A stretch of DNA of 64,000 nt from Curvularia sp. ZM96 (GCA_022457065.1 JAJGBQ010000001.1:6076001-6140000), one strand, 5' to 3'. Numbered from the stretch's first letter, positions 12,316 through 24,488 are shown. The notes: a model not told the origin generated them from the sequence alone. Program-made: numbers and translations.

Positions 12316-14195
12316 TCAAGAGCTGCGCTTTCCATATGGCTCAAAGGGAAAGACGGCCGCGATGGCTGCCATGAAGATGTACAACGCCGCACAGATATAG
12401 ATTGGCACAGCAGTTCCAGTCTGTCATTTCGCGTCAGTAAACATGTCTAATCGCCCCTTGCGGCTAACAGAAATTGTGACTTACATCAGCAACGGTAGCA
12501 ATCACCGCGCTCAAGATACCCATGACCCGATTCCACCCAATGGCAATCCCATTGCCTGTTCCTCGGTGTGCACTGGGTAGTACCTCTGGGGTATACGCAT
12601 ACAAAGTGCCATAGTAGATGTTCAGGCAAAAGTTGATGATGCACGTAAACGCCACGTTTTGTGTCGCTGTGCGTACCTGCGTGTATGCAAAGAAAAAAGC
12701 CATGGTGATGAGCGCCCCAATCACCATGGTATACTTTCTGCCTAGCCTTGTACTGCACATCCATCCTGCCAGTACGGGTCCCCAGATGCCGCTGAAGTTG
12801 GCGAGCGTGTAGTTGCGCCACGTGATGTACGGGCTGGGTTGGCCGAAAGCTGCGCCGCGCGAGGCAAGATAGGCAGGGAGAAAGACATTGTACAGTGGAT
12901 ATGCGAGGCCGATCAGTGTCCAGGAAAGCCAGATTAGAGAGGTAGAGATGCCGATGCGCTTGGTCGAGTACAAGCCACGAAGATGCATTGTCACTTCTCC
13001 GAAGCCCCATTTGCTCTTTCCTTGTCTTGCAACCGCGCGCTGGATGGTCCCGCATTGTTGCATGCGTTCCAGCGTGAGGCTACACGGGCGATTGTACTTT
13101 TTCGCAATGGACTGAAGAATTTCCACGCACTCAGCGTCTCTGCCCTCGCCAACGAGGAACTTTGGTGTTTCTTGGAGCCGGATCACCGTTATTCGGAGAA
13201 CGGACATGACGAACACAAGCGAACCGGACGTATACCACACATACCGCCAACCCTGGTTGTTGTCTTTGGTACATGGGGGAGCAGACGGATCAACAGACGG
13301 ATCAGTGCAGCTGAAATTCGGAATAAAGACCCAAGCCAATAATCCTGCGACAAGCTGGCCAATACCTAAGTTTCCCACGTATTAGCATCAGGACCGTGTT
13401 CCTCAAGTGTTTCGGAGCACGTCTGTGACTTGGGAAGGAAAAGGAAAAGAGAAACATCGGTGCCAGCATACCCCACCAAGCTGCCATGAGCGTGAGCATC
13501 CACTGTCTGTAGCTAGGCAGATACTCGAGGAAAACAGCAGTATCCAAGACGAGATTGCCACCGCCACCAAAAGCGCTCAGACACACGAACAGACCCAGGA
13601 CTTCCCAGTTGGGGCTTGCGCCGGCAACGATGGCGAAGATGGAGCAAATCAACAAACTGAAGTTGAAGGCAATCTTGCGGCCCATGATGTCTGCCGTCAA
13701 GCCCCAAAACAGGGCGCCTGTGAGCATGCCAACATAGGCGGCAATGGTCAGGCCGTTGGCGTAGGAAGGGGAAAATTCCAGCGCAGCCTGGCCAGCGATG
13801 ATGGATTGGATGAGCAAGATGAGCGAGTCGACTGCATAGCCAAAACCATTGAGGACGAACAGCTTTACGTTTTTCACAGGGTTAGAATGTGTCTAGAGTG
13901 TGTCTTGGAGTCCTGGGATTATGGTACCTTCCATTGGTATCTGGTGAAGCCAATCTGTGAGGGCGGAAATTAGCATCAATGCCTTGTCGGCACGGCGGCA
14001 CGCGTCTGCTAAACTTGCCTCGTCGATAGCATTGTTGACCAGATGCATCTTGGCGTTCAATACCGGGTCGGTATGCTCGAGTTGCAGAATGTCATCTTTG
14101 CCCAGACTACTTGTGTCATCTGAGGGATGCGTGTGGCCCTGTTCGGCGTCTCGCTCCAGCATCTGGTCATCGCCAGTCTTGATTGGCACATCCAT
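12316..14195 (-). CDS. MFS transporter (sugar-porter/SV2-like)
   Basis: A 12-helix major facilitator of the plasma membrane. Exons, in transcription order: 14195-14019, 13954-13928, 13862-13472, 13365-12485 and 12420-12316, total 1581 nt, 526 aa. The region NNAIDEIGFTRYQWKLFVLN, rebuilt across exons 1-3, is a conserved entry block of this fungal MFS group, followed by GFGYAVDSLILL. The cytoplasmic motif GLTADIMGRKIAF and the YTPEVLPSAHRGTGNG loop near the C-terminal half are sugar-porter type signatures. Intron 1 (13955-14018) is GC-AG, with donor GAG|GCAAGT; exon 2 is only 27 nt. Substrate unknown. It is separated from the metabolic blocks to the right by conserved genes, so a link to them is not implied. 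Confidence 0.87.
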
Positions 14196-14833
14196 GTCTG
14201 TCTGTACCACGCTGTGGTTGGTGTTCGTGCGTCCTTTGGCGGTTATGTATGTCAGGGTCGGATTGCACGCGACACTCAGGACAAATGCAGAGAAAAACAA
14301 AAGCAGAATCACCCGGGGGGCGGGCGAGGGGTAGATAGATCCATGTCGCCTGCACCGAGTATCTTGCACCCGTAACCTTGCAGCAAACGCAATGTCTGAA
14401 CCTGACCGCGAGGGCAGGTGCAGGGCTGTGATTGGTTGGCACGATAAGTGGGAGTCTCTAACAGGACAGAAATTGAGCCGATGTTTCTTGGAGTGCTTGG
14501 AAAGCACGCCATACCAGCATGGGAAGGCGCTAGCACTCAACTACCTTGGGCACACGGTGCTTCTCCCAGCCTTCCTTTCGTGTTGCAATTACTAGATTAT
14601 ATGTCTGCATTGATTGTGACTTATCTGTGAATATGGCCCTGCGTACCTACGTACAATAGACGAATGATGACTTTGATTCCTGAGACAACGCCAAAAAAGG
14701 AAGCCCTTTGCACATCGCTCAAAATCAACCCCCCAGCTCACAGAGCAGAACTTGATATCCCAAACGCCGTGCTGAAGAAACGCTTAAGCAATATCGTCGC
14801 TTTGTAAAAGGAAATATGAACGTCCGAAACTGT
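14196..14833. other. Intergenic region between the MFS gene and CAC2
   Basis: No gene was seen. It is the MFS promoter and the CAC2 3' flank. Confidence 0.5.
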
Positions 14834-17267
14834 TTATTGTTGGCCAGGTGTCTCCTCCTCAGTACTAACGATGGCGTCCTCATCTCCTTCTACTGTCATG
14901 GCAACAGGCGTTGGTGCAATCCTCCGTCTCTTGTTCTCCCGTGCGGCTTCTGTCTCGGCCTCCGTGGCAGGATTGAGTTCTCGTTTCTTAGATGATGCCC
15001 CATCATCACGGTCGGATTCGCTTCGTTCGCTCTCTCTCCGTCCAACGTGCGGAATTCCACTGACCGAGCTGTTTGCACTGTGCGTTCCGCCCTGGCTTTG
15101 GCCATGACTAGGAGCGGGAGTGAGCGGTGGTGTCCACATGGGAACCGGCCCAGAGTTAGTTGCTGCAATACTCGGTACTGAAGACATGACTGGTGTTGGT
15201 GCATTCATGTTGCCCCCCTGATCGCCCGCACCAGGAGCAAAGGACGAGGCTGTAGCTATGCTCGACACCGAGTTGCTTCTTGTTGGGCTACCTGGTCTTG
15301 CTGGGACAAATGAGCTGGGGGACGCTGGGAAGCCCGCAGACGGTTGTCTTTGCATTGGAGGCGCCGTGGCTGTTGGGGTGGGCGTTGGGGTGGTGTGATT
15401 TGATGCCTGACTGGCTGTTGTGTTAATGGGAACTGGCGTGTGTCTGCTGTGCACAGCCAATGGCCCAGTGTATTTTTCGCCCAGCTCGCCGGGCGCAAAT
15501 GTTATCGAGGAGCAGAAGCCATCCGAGGATGTCATCAGCAGCATAGATCCATCATTAGACCAGGTAATGTCTGTGAACGTAGCAAAGTGCAAGTTGCTGA
15601 CTATGCATAGCGGCTTCTGCTGCTGCGTATCATATATGTGGATAGCATCCTGTGTTGCAACAGCGTAGATCATGCGATAGGGAAGTGTGAAGGCGGATAC
15701 GGGCCCAGCAGGCGTGGATGCCTCGCCATCAGCGGGTGATGGTGCTGATGCTGATACGCTGGGCGATGGCGAAGGTGCACTTGTAATAGGTGGCGGATCC
15801 ATAGACGAATGTGATGTCGGAGGCTTTGAGGGCATCACGGGCTCGGGCAATGACGGGATCTCGTCGTCCATATTGGACGTGTCAATGGTAATGTGTCTCG
15901 TTGCCGGGGTGGTCTGACGTAGGGTGTAGTACACTGGCGAACAGCGCACAGCAACTGAAGGCTTCTTGTGGCCTGGCAGGTAAGCCACGGGAGGCTTGTT
16001 CAACCCTGCCCTAGTGTAGATGTACACAGTGTTAGTGATGTCTTCTGCTGGCTTTGCCTCGCCGACAGACGGATGCAACGCCTTATACTGGCCAGCTGGA
16101 GTGAATAGTAAGCTTCCATCAGGGGCAAATGTGAGACGTCGGAAGAAGGATGTCAGAGTCTCATTGAAATATATTGGTGCGTTCCGGACACCAATGGTCC
16201 CAATGCTGCCGATACTGGGGGAGTTTGGCATAACAGCGGGTAGGGGCATGGACGGAGCTGGAGAGGCAGAGCGGCGCATAGATGGCGAGGAGCCGAATGA
16301 TGAACGGCGACTGTGCGAAGTTGGCGGCGGATGCATATTGGGCAGTGCGAGGGATTGGGGTGTGCCTGGCATGGATGGTACAGGCGAGCCGATTGCCAGT
16401 GCGGAATCGCCGACGAATGAGGCTCGGCCGCCAAAGTCGGGTGGTGCAGGACTATTTGAAGACACTCGTCGTGCGGGCAAATCCATCTTGGTGACCTTGC
16501 TGTGCTGGGCTAGAGAGAATTGGCCGTCCTTGTTCTTGAGGGTGTAGATGTGTACGGATCGATCAGACGACTGCGTCGCAATGTATTCGTTCATGGGGTC
16601 CCAGGCTACGCCTTGAACATAGTGGTTGTGCTCGGCAATTTGCCGCACGATGCTTCCTATAGGTCATGAGAAACTGTGGGAGTGGTGCAAGGGCGGGTGT
16701 CGTACCAGTCTGAGCGTTGTATATGCGAGCAATGTTGTCCATGCTACCAGTGATGAAGAAGACGCCGTCTGGAGACCAGGCAAGGTCGTAGATTTCGGAG
16801 CCTATGGATCTGCACATGGCCTTGACCCGCCACGTCTCCTTGTCCTCGAGACCTTCTTCGAAGTTTGTGTGCGTCGTCTGGTTCTCGGCAGGGACCCAGA
16901 GCAGGACGTTGCCATCGTCACCAGCGCTGGCAAGCATTTCACCTATAGGTATTAGCCGTGCTGCCGGCATGCAAGAATGGCCTTCAAGTACCCCGTGGAC
17001 ACCACCGTACAACGTTGACGGCCTGAGTGTGCTTCACAAGCGTCGACAGGTATGTGACCTTGCGCTCTTCCCCATGCGCCTCGACGCTCCAGAGCTGTTG
17101 TTCCTGTCAGCGGATGTCGGCGGCTGGTGTTTGCTGGCATAGCCTACCCGAACATTGTTGTCTCCCCCAGCGGTTGCCAGGCGTCCCTTGCCGTGAGGCT
17201 CAAAGTGAGCCGAATAGATGGGGGCATTCTCATTGTGCCAGGACACCAGCAGCGGAGCAGCCTTCAT
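14834..17267 (-). CDS. CAC2: Chromatin assembly factor 1 subunit B (CAF-1 p60)
   Basis: The WD40 subunit of CAF-1, which deposits H3-H4 on newly replicated DNA at PCNA-marked sites in the nucleus. Exons, in transcription order: 17267-17148, 17094-16992, 16942-16706 and 16656-14834, 2283 nt, 760 aa. The start MKAAPLLVSWHNENAPIYSA is the typical N-terminus of the family and fixes the ATG at 17267. WD repeats follow: GKGRLATAGGDNNVRLW, then EMLASAGDDGNVLLW, then DLAWSPDGVFFITGSMDN, continuing to about residue 430. The last third is low-complexity and rich in S, T and P. A basic cluster, ENKRRRIA near residue 730, looks like a nuclear localisation signal. The gene is divergent from the RWD protein gene, with a shared 976-bp upstream region. 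Confidence 0.93.
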
Positions 17268-18243
17268 CGTGGGCGTAGGCACGGCTCATGGGCTGGATCA
17301 ATGGCGGCGGCTTCGTGGACACCGGGCGGTCTGCAGACGTGAGGGCGGCGGTGGTGGTCAAGGTGGTGTGAGACTATGACGGTGGTGGACAAAGATGGTG
17401 ATTGCCTGCGGGAGCTGGTGCCAGAGTCGTGGTTGAAGTGAGGGCGGATGTCAAGCTGCGGGCGAGTGCAAGGCTACAGATGGGGCGCCAGTGTTTTCTT
17501 TATCAGAGTGCAGATCGCTAGAGGTAGTCCTTGAGGCCATTCATGGGCCGTGGGTGGTTGGCGCCCTGTCTGTAGGCCGGCTGGACACGAGCCTGGCCGC
17601 GCGAACGTTCCGCGTCTGGGGCTAGCTGTCTTGGGATCCCTAATGGGCTGGTTTCACCGTCATCTGGGCCAGGCACCACACCCTCCATTCACCCACATGC
17701 CGGCTAGTCAGGCGCAAAAGAAACACAAACAAGGCCCGTATGCAATCTGCCCTCGTCTCTATCCGCGGACGACGCCAGACGCTCCCGCAGCCCGTCGACA
17801 CGCTCCAGCCTGAGTGCCATGGGTTCGCTGAGTGCCATGGGTTCGTGATGATTGCACCCGCATACAGACACCCTGGCGATCGCAACCTGAACGTGAGACG
17901 CAACCGAGATGCAGAGCTTCTTACGACGCCACTTATGCACTCTACAATAGACTGTGCCTCTGATCAATTATGCGGGCATGCACCATGGCCCCGTCGTTGT
18001 GGCAGCCGTCGTTCTCAAGTGCACACAGACGCACGGGCCCCAGATGGATCGCGCGATCGCGTCACGTCTCCGGCGCAACCGCATAGTGGAGTCAAGTAGC
18101 CAAGACGCAAACCCACCCATTGGCTCCCAATTTGCCAGAGAAGCCGAGAAAAAGGACCGCCACTGCCCCCTGGACTGCATTGGGAAACGACATAGATTTG
18201 TACGAAGTAGTAGAGACGTCGAGCTCGTCAGCCAGCCGCCACC
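17268..18243. promoter_or_regulatory. Divergent upstream region of CAC2 and the RWD gene
   Basis: It has no gene. It contains the two 5' flanks and a direct 18-bp tandem duplication at 17811-17846. Confidence 0.5.
17811..17846. repeat. Tandem duplication of an 18-mer
   Basis: TGAGTGCCATGGGTTCGC is followed directly by a copy that differs only at the last base. It lies in the divergent promoter of CAC2 and the RWD gene. Confidence 0.7.
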
Positions 18244-18978
18244 ATGCCGGAACAAGGACCCACCCGCCTTGAAACTGAGCTCGAGCTACTCCAGGCCATG
18301 TATCCCGACCAGACACACTACAACCCCAACTCGCGCGAGTTAAAGTTCACCAATGACGATCACTCTTCCTTTCTTCGCTTGCCAGACACGTATCCGGAGT
18401 CAGCATATCCCGACATCATTGCTGCGACTGACGCGGCCAAGAACGACCTGCGTGTGCAGTTGAGAACGGCTGTAAGAGACTTGAACTTGGTCGAGGGGGA
18501 GGAGGCGCTCGATGCCGTTGTAGCTGTTTTCAAGCAACTTGTAGAATCTGCTCCTGGCCGCTCAGACTCAACAGAGCAGAACAGCAGCTCGACGCCAGAT
18601 GCCAATCATCTTTCACACACCCCAAAAACAGTCATTGTTTGGCTACACCACCTGTTGAATACCAACAAGCGCAAACTTGCACTCTCACCTCCACCTTCGA
18701 ACCCTCCCGTGTCAGGTCTTACTAAGCCAGGCTATCCAGGTGTTCTGATCTACTCGGGTCCATCGCTAGCTGTCACAGAGCACATCAATCTGCTCAAGGC
18801 CCAAAATTGGCAAGCTTTCCAAGTACGATACGACGAGGAGGAGCTTTGGCATTTTGCACATGGTACAGGTGTAAAGGAAATGGAGAGTATGAGTGACATT
18901 GTAAAGGGCGTCGAGGCACCCAATCAACCTTCCGATGTGCAAAAAGGCAAGTTTCTCAAGGCCGTTGGTATCAAATAA
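18244..18978 (+). CDS. RWD domain protein with C-terminal DUF1115 (RWDD2-like)
   Basis: A single-exon gene of 244 aa. The N-terminal RWD domain (about 8-115) is shown by LETELELLQAMYPDQ followed by the SFLRLPDTYPESAYP strand-turn with the family's YPxxxP turn. The C-terminal half (about 130-240) resembles DUF1115: VIVWLHHLLNTNKRKLAL, then TKPGYPGVLIYSGP. Proteins of this architecture are widespread in eukaryotes and called RWDD2; their biochemical role is not established, although RWD domains usually mediate protein contacts, for example with ubiquitin-pathway partners or Gcn1/Gcn2. ACCATGCCGG gives a good start context. Confidence 0.85.
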   Translation: MPEQGPTRLETELELLQAMYPDQTHYNPNSRELKFTNDDHSSFLRLPDTYPESAYPDIIAATDAAKNDLRVQLRTAVRDLNLVEGEEALDAVVAVFKQLVESAPGRSDSTEQNSSSTPDANHLSHTPKTVIVWLHHLLNTNKRKLALSPPPSNPPVSGLTKPGYPGVLIYSGPSLAVTEHINLLKAQNWQAFQVRYDEEELWHFAHGTGVKEMESMSDIVKGVEAPNQPSDVQKGKFLKAVGIK

Positions 18979-19440
18979 AGGCTCATCTTCGGTCCGTCGT
19001 ACTGCTATTGTGACAACTGGAGAGAGAGAGAGAAATTGCACTTGGTGGTCTCCAAATGACATGGCACCCCAGAGAAATCATCCAGTAACCTTATTGTTCG
19101 TATTCATTGTACTGACGTTTTGCATATGAAGCTGATGCTAGATAGGGATGCCAGCGGAGGTCCGTCGGTTGGACTCCGCATCCACTCGGGCAATCACTTA
19201 TGCAAACAATAAGCAATAGGCACATTTCTTTCGGTAAGAACATTAGATGAACTCACTACGGTCCGTTAGACAAAAGAACTTTTCCTTCAATTCAGCAGCA
19301 CAATTCCTACCGACACTTTGCAACCATGTCAGCACTATTGCGTCTGGCTGATAGGCACATGGCTTGACTGTTAGCTCGCGACGACAGTAAATGACTAAAT
19401 CGCCAAGGCGCCAACTAAGTTTTGTAGTCTTGCTGAGCAT

Positions 19441-19890
19441 CTATCTGTGGAACCTAATATGCAAAGTTAGTATCCATGTAAGAGCTGGTTTAGAACAACT
19501 ACAACTATGCGCCTGATTCACAGTGCAGTAGTGAGCCTCAGTCATGTCAGCGAACTTATCCAGAACACAACCACCACAACATGGATTACGCCATTGACAG
19601 TACTCGGCACATACGACCATAGGTTCGAGACAACCAGAGCATCTCGTCTGATCTGCTGTACTTAAACTTGAAACCGGCGGGTTAGTAGCTAGGCGGGTGA
19701 CCACTAGCGAATCCCTGCTGTCGTATGTTTTTGTTTTGCCTTGGTCAACTGCTGAAAATCTAAAGCCAAGGCTCGTAATTCGCGATCGGTAAAGTTTAAA
19801 GCTGTCTTGTTGAGCACAATAAGCTCGGCTCTCAGCCGAAGAGATCGATTGGTGAAGAGAGATGAACGTAGTGATAATGTCTAAAAGCAA
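19441..19890 (-). CDS. Doubtful cysteine-rich ORF
   Basis: Open for 149 codons. The middle part has closely spaced cysteines (TRCSGC, VVCAEYCQWRNPCCGGC, HYC, CSC), which resembles a small metal-binding or disulfide-rich domain, but I do not recognise a family. The first 20 residues are moderately hydrophobic and not a clear signal peptide. It may be an exon of a longer gene, a relic of a mobile element, or chance. It sits alone in a gene-poor stretch. Confidence 0.2.
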   Translation of the reverse strand: MLLDIITTFISLHQSISSAESRAYCAQQDSFKLYRSRITSLGFRFSAVDQGKTKTYDSRDSLVVTRLATNPPVSSLSTADQTRCSGCLEPMVVCAEYCQWRNPCCGGCVLDKFADMTEAHYCTVNQAHSCSCSKPALTWILTLHIRFHR

Positions 19891-20666
19891 GTGGAGGGTT
19901 GGATTACCTGGTCATGAAACATATCAATCTTTTTGCTGATGCAACTCCTTCGTCTATACCTAGGGCTCATTTCTTATAGCCTTGCTTGCTGTATTCAGGA
20001 GTCAACGTGTATCACTCAAACTCAGTCATCCTTCGAACAAATTGTCGCAACACTTGCATATACCACACCACGTATCGGGCAGCGCACTCGCTGTACTCAT
20101 ATCGGACAGCCAACATGCAGGACTAGTCGATGTCGTATCTGCAACTCCGCAATCTTGCCAAGCTCATGACTCTCCCATGTTGTGGGGGCCGCTTTTAGCT
20201 GCTTGGATACTTACGCATCTTTGAAGCCTGATCACTGACGAAGTTATTATTCGCTGCTATTTAAAGACATGTTCGATCAGGACTAGCACGTACTGTTGAT
20301 GATTGGCTTGTATATACATTGTTCTCATGAGTGTTCTGGTCACACACGCACCTAGCTTTGTGGCAAACTAAAAGAGTCAATAGGACCAAGGTTGCGTATC
20401 CATACAACATATCAACGTGCCTTTGTTGGTGAATATAACATATAAACACGACTCAGATCGAAGGAGGTAGGAGCATATGAATAAAATAATTCCATAGGAA
20501 TTGCATATATTCCAGTGGCTGTTCATCTTTAATCGACTATGGCTTCCATATGCGCTTCAAGGTATAAACGTCCTCAGCTGCGCTAAGGAAACAAAAGTAA
20601 CACCATCATTTACATGGCACTGATTTCGTTTTATCCCTCGATTTGATGAACACGAGTTCTTCAGAG

Positions 20667-20850
20667 TGGTAACAAATGGGATGCCCTGCACAATCGTGTC
20701 GCTTGGCGCTGTATGCAGCACGCCTAAACGTCTTTCCAAAGACCTCTTGTTCCGGCTTCAGACCAAAAGGAATAGAGATGGTAAGTGGAATGCCCTACCG
20801 CTTAGCACCATATGCAGCACGCCTGAAGATCCTTTCAGAGGGGCATTTCC
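20667..20850. repeat. Degenerate direct repeat, two units
   Basis: Two diverged copies, about 20667-20752 and 20778-20850, share the order ATGCCCT, CGCTT(G/A)GC, TATGCAGCACGCCT and TTTCC. Both units are open in the same frame and would encode similar peptides around (L/P)YAARL. This looks like the remains of a tandemly repeated or dispersed element. Confidence 0.5.
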
Positions 20851-21076
20851 TACTTTAGTTTAAGCAATATCGATCTTACACCAGACATCCACAACATGTT
20901 GTACGCTAAAAGCCAGACTAGCAGATAGGGCCTCCATAGATGGCTGTCCAAGGCATGTAGCGAGAGCAAGCACAGTACAAAGGAAGCGACACTGCCCATA
21001 TCAGAGTCAGTCGTACACACATACATTCATCGTTGGCAAAAAGACTCGATTGATTGAGACTTCAAATCTTTTCGAA

Positions 21077-21665
21077 ATGCTCTTCAAGAATTTGATCATA
21101 CTTGCTTTCATTAGTGCTTCCAGTGCCTTCATTATCCCAGATGGCACTGAAGACGGCGTCTACGAGCACCACGTCGACGCCAATGGTCTTGATATTCATG
21201 TCAAGATTGCAGATGCTATGGACTACTCCAACGCCCATTTGAGCGCCTACACCAATGAGCCGAACTTCGTTCGCTCCAAATGGCGTCGGAGCAATGGTAT
21301 TAAATGTGGCGCTAGTGGAAACATGGACCGCGGTGTCAGTCCTTCCTATCAAGCAAACCAGGCGGCTCACTGATTCGATTTAGGCGACTGACGACGCGAA
21401 CGCTGATCTGGACCGCCAATGCGATACGTATGGACCGACCAAGCCTCGTCATAACTACTATGCTATTCGTGGAAATGTGGTCGCTTTCTTTTGCAATTTT
21501 TCCCAACTGCGTTCTGCACAATGCAGTGGTTCTGAACGCAGGAGGTCGAGCGCGAGAATTACGAATAAGTGTGGGCTCTACCATGCTGGCTGGGATGATT
21601 ATGATGCTACTAGTTACGGCTATGACACTGGCAGATGTTTCTGTGGCGAATGTATACCGAACTAA
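21077..21665 (+). CDS. Small secreted cysteine-rich protein (effector candidate)
   Basis: Two exons, 21077-21334 and 21384-21665, give 179 aa; the 49-nt intron has GTCAGT and TTTAG ends. Residues 1-17 form a signal peptide (hydrophobic LIILAFISASSA, cleavage before FIIP). An acidic/His region follows to about residue 69, then a dibasic RR at 70-71 directly before the cysteine-rich part, which suggests a propeptide removed by a Kex2-type protease. The mature part would hold eight cysteines (about four disulfides) starting at Cys77. The combination of small size, secretion, even cysteine number and an isolated gene-poor location is typical of fungal effectors or antimicrobial proteins. I do not recognise the family; function is not implied. 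Confidence 0.75.
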
Positions 21666-22985
21666 GTATTCAAGCACACACGTGAGATGGAATGGAGGGC
21701 CAGAGAAGCGAGAATTGGGTTTAGAATGCTTGGAGCAATTTTTGGATAGTCTATTCAGCGCTACCTGCAGTCAAAATGGCATTGATATCGAATGTCTCAA
21801 TATTACAGTTTAGCAAGTTAAATGATTGTTTGTACCAGTGATTGTTATAGTTGTTGTGGTTTGTATGCTTGAGAAGCTCGATGCTATACCCGTGATGAAC
21901 ACGAAAAATCTTAGAGGCTAAAGGCCAGAAACGAGCGACTGCGTATGATTCATAGAGGCTCTCACTTGGCGCACCTAGATATCTGAGCTAACTAGACATC
22001 GAGAGCGACTAGGGTCATTCCGGACCCCACATCCATAGCAAAGGCTTTTGGTGAAGATGTGTTGAGGACCATCAGTAGCGATAGCTAATCCTTGAAGATT
22101 TCAGCCTAAATAAAAATATGCTTCCCTCTATCCTGTTGAAAACAAGGATCAAAATGCGTCCCTGTAGTTATGTAGGTAAACTCATTAGTTCTCGGTGGAT
22201 CCCTTACTTAAACACCGAAATACTGGGGTATGTCTCTTTCAACCTGTACCAATCCATATCAACGATGTTCGCCAAGTGTGTAGGGTGAACACAACTCGCT
22301 GAAAACTTCCACGTAGTTCAAGCTGAGAATGAAATTTGCATTTCAGGTGCATAGCCGGAGGTTGGGTGGAGCCAGCATGCCTACAACATTAGGTGAGCAA
22401 GCCAAGGGACCCATGCTCCAGCGGACTGTTTCCTGTGACGTACCTTGATCCTCTTATCATGACACGGTAAGCATACTCAAGTGCGGGTAAGGCATATGCA
22501 CATAAGCGTAATCGCCATTCTAGTTACGAAGCCGCGTGCCTGGTAGATGGGTAGGCTTGGCAAGCGACCAACATGGCGCGTATGTAGATCACAGCACGCC
22601 TTCCACAATGAATATCTTATATGCAGATCTGCTGTACGTGCGAAAACAAATGTGGAAATAAAATCCTACCCTGCGAAAGAGAGTGTTGCCTGTACTGCAA
22701 TGGAAGATAAAGACTAGAATAGCCTTTGTTTTTGTCGCTTAAAGCCACGAATCCTCTGTCAAAGCTGGATAGTTTTGAGTTATTCACATAAAAGGTTGAT
22801 TCTTTTGGGTGCTTGCACAAAAGACCGATCGAGTTTCGCGGCTAGTATGTGGGCTGTTGATTACCTACGATGTCATTCGACACTGGCCCGTGCACGAATG
22901 TTGCATTTCGAATTGCGAGAAAAGTATCCCGCATCGTCAATCCGCCACACCACACCACAACACGCTATCCGACGCTGCAATTGCC
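21666..22985. other. Intergenic region before SCO1
   Basis: No gene was seen; AT-richer than the flanks. The last part is the SCO1 promoter and leader. Confidence 0.5.
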
Positions 22986-24120
22986 ATGTCCACCCCGGGC
23001 AGATGCTTGGCCACGGCCACTAAGAATCTGAAGAACCGATCCATAGCGACCATCCCGCAACGAACTATTACGTCCAGCACACGGAATTCGTTCGCAACAT
23101 CACGGAATGCCACGGCGTTGAATACGACATGCTTGAAGGAGTTACAGAGGGCACAGATTGGAGTGGAGAAAACTGCGAATAGCTTGCGCGGACAGACACG
23201 AGCTTTTTCTCAATCCACATCACGAAACAAGCTTAAGACAATTGATCAGATTCGGGCTAGAAACAAGGGTGGGGTATGTTCGACTCGCTTTGAAGAATAC
23301 CTGTCGGATGACACGGGAGTGCTATGGCTTGCTAGCTGACACGATGTCTAGCCATTCAACCTTACAGCAGCGGTCCTGTTCATCGCAGCGGGTGCAGGAC
23401 TATGGGCTTATTTTACCTACGAGAAGGAGCGCATGGCACGGAAGCGAATAGCGGAGCAGACAAAGGGTATAGGCAAGCCTAAGGTCGGTGGGCCGTTCCA
23501 GCTTGTGGACCAAAACGGAAATCCGTTCAGCAATGTCGACATGCTAGGCAAATATTCGTTGGTACGTTAGCAGATGCGAGCCTCTTTCGACGCGATATAT
23601 TGACCAAGTATTGCAGGTCTACTTCGGCTTCACTCATTGCCCCGACATCTGCCCCGACGAACTCGACAAGATGGCTCTCATGTATGACAAGGTTGTTGCA
23701 GAATGCGGCAACGTTATTCTGCCAATCATGATCACCTGCGATCCGGCGCGCGATAATCCCAAAGTGTTGAAAGAGTACTTGGCCGAGTTTCATCCCGATT
23801 TCATCGGCTTGACGGGCGATTATGAGCAGATTAAGAGTACATGCAAGGCATACAGGGTGTACTTTAGCACACCCAATAATGTGAAACCCGGACAGGACTA
23901 TCTAGTTGATCACAGCATCTACTTCTACTTGATGGGTACGTTTGCTCGAGTTGAAGACGTGCATGGAGGGTGTTAGGGCTAACATACGGCTACAGATCCG
24001 GAGGGCGACTTTGTGGAAGCTATTGGACGAAACTTCACGGCGGACCAAGCTGCCAAGGTCATTTCTGACCACATCAAGGATTGGGAAAAGCCACTGAAGA
24101 AGGAGACCCGTTGGGATTAA
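22986..24120 (+). CDS. SCO1: SCO1 copper chaperone for cytochrome c oxidase
   Basis: An inner-membrane mitochondrial protein that delivers copper to the CuA site of Cox2. Exons 22986-23273, 23352-23561, 23617-23935 and 23996-24120 give 313 aa. The first 90 residues are basic and Ser/Thr-rich, with no acidic run: a mitochondrial presequence. A single membrane helix (about 97-115, FNLTAAVLFIAAGAGLWAYF) anchors the thioredoxin-like domain in the intermembrane space. The copper ligands are visible: Cys174 and Cys178 in THCPDICPDE and His265 in DHSIYFYL. The start at 22986 precedes the presequence in frame. Confidence 0.94.
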
Positions 24121-24488
24121 GCCGTGAGCGTTTGCACCAGCGACATTAGGTATTGCATTTGTGGGAGTAGTAGAGAAATCCACTGAGCACAAGCACAAGC
24201 TGTCTCAGTATGACCTCAATACAAGAGGTGGATGTAAGAATAAAGTAGCTGCAAACTTGTATTATATCGTGAGGACAGACTATGTATAATACTGTACAAT
24301 CACCTATACAGCAAGTTTTGATCACGTGGATTTAATTCAACGATATTATGAGCGAATAATAAGGTTCCAAGCGAAGAGGGTTGTGCGGGGATGAAGCGGG
24401 GCGAAAAGTAGATCCTGAAATGTCTTGGCAACAAAAACATTCTTTCTATATTGATACAATTTGCTCGAGTTTTCATCCCATCTACTCT
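24121..24488. other. Intergenic region between SCO1 and tRNA-Cys
   Basis: No gene was seen. It is the SCO1 3' flank; tRNA genes carry their promoter internally. Confidence 0.5.

Larger units (their letters stand above)
18979..21076. other. Gene-poor region between the RWD gene and the secreted-protein gene
   Basis: Apart from one doubtful cysteine-rich ORF (19441-19890, minus) and a degenerate tandem repeat (20667-20850), nothing coding was recognised. The composition turns AT-richer here. Confidence 0.45.
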
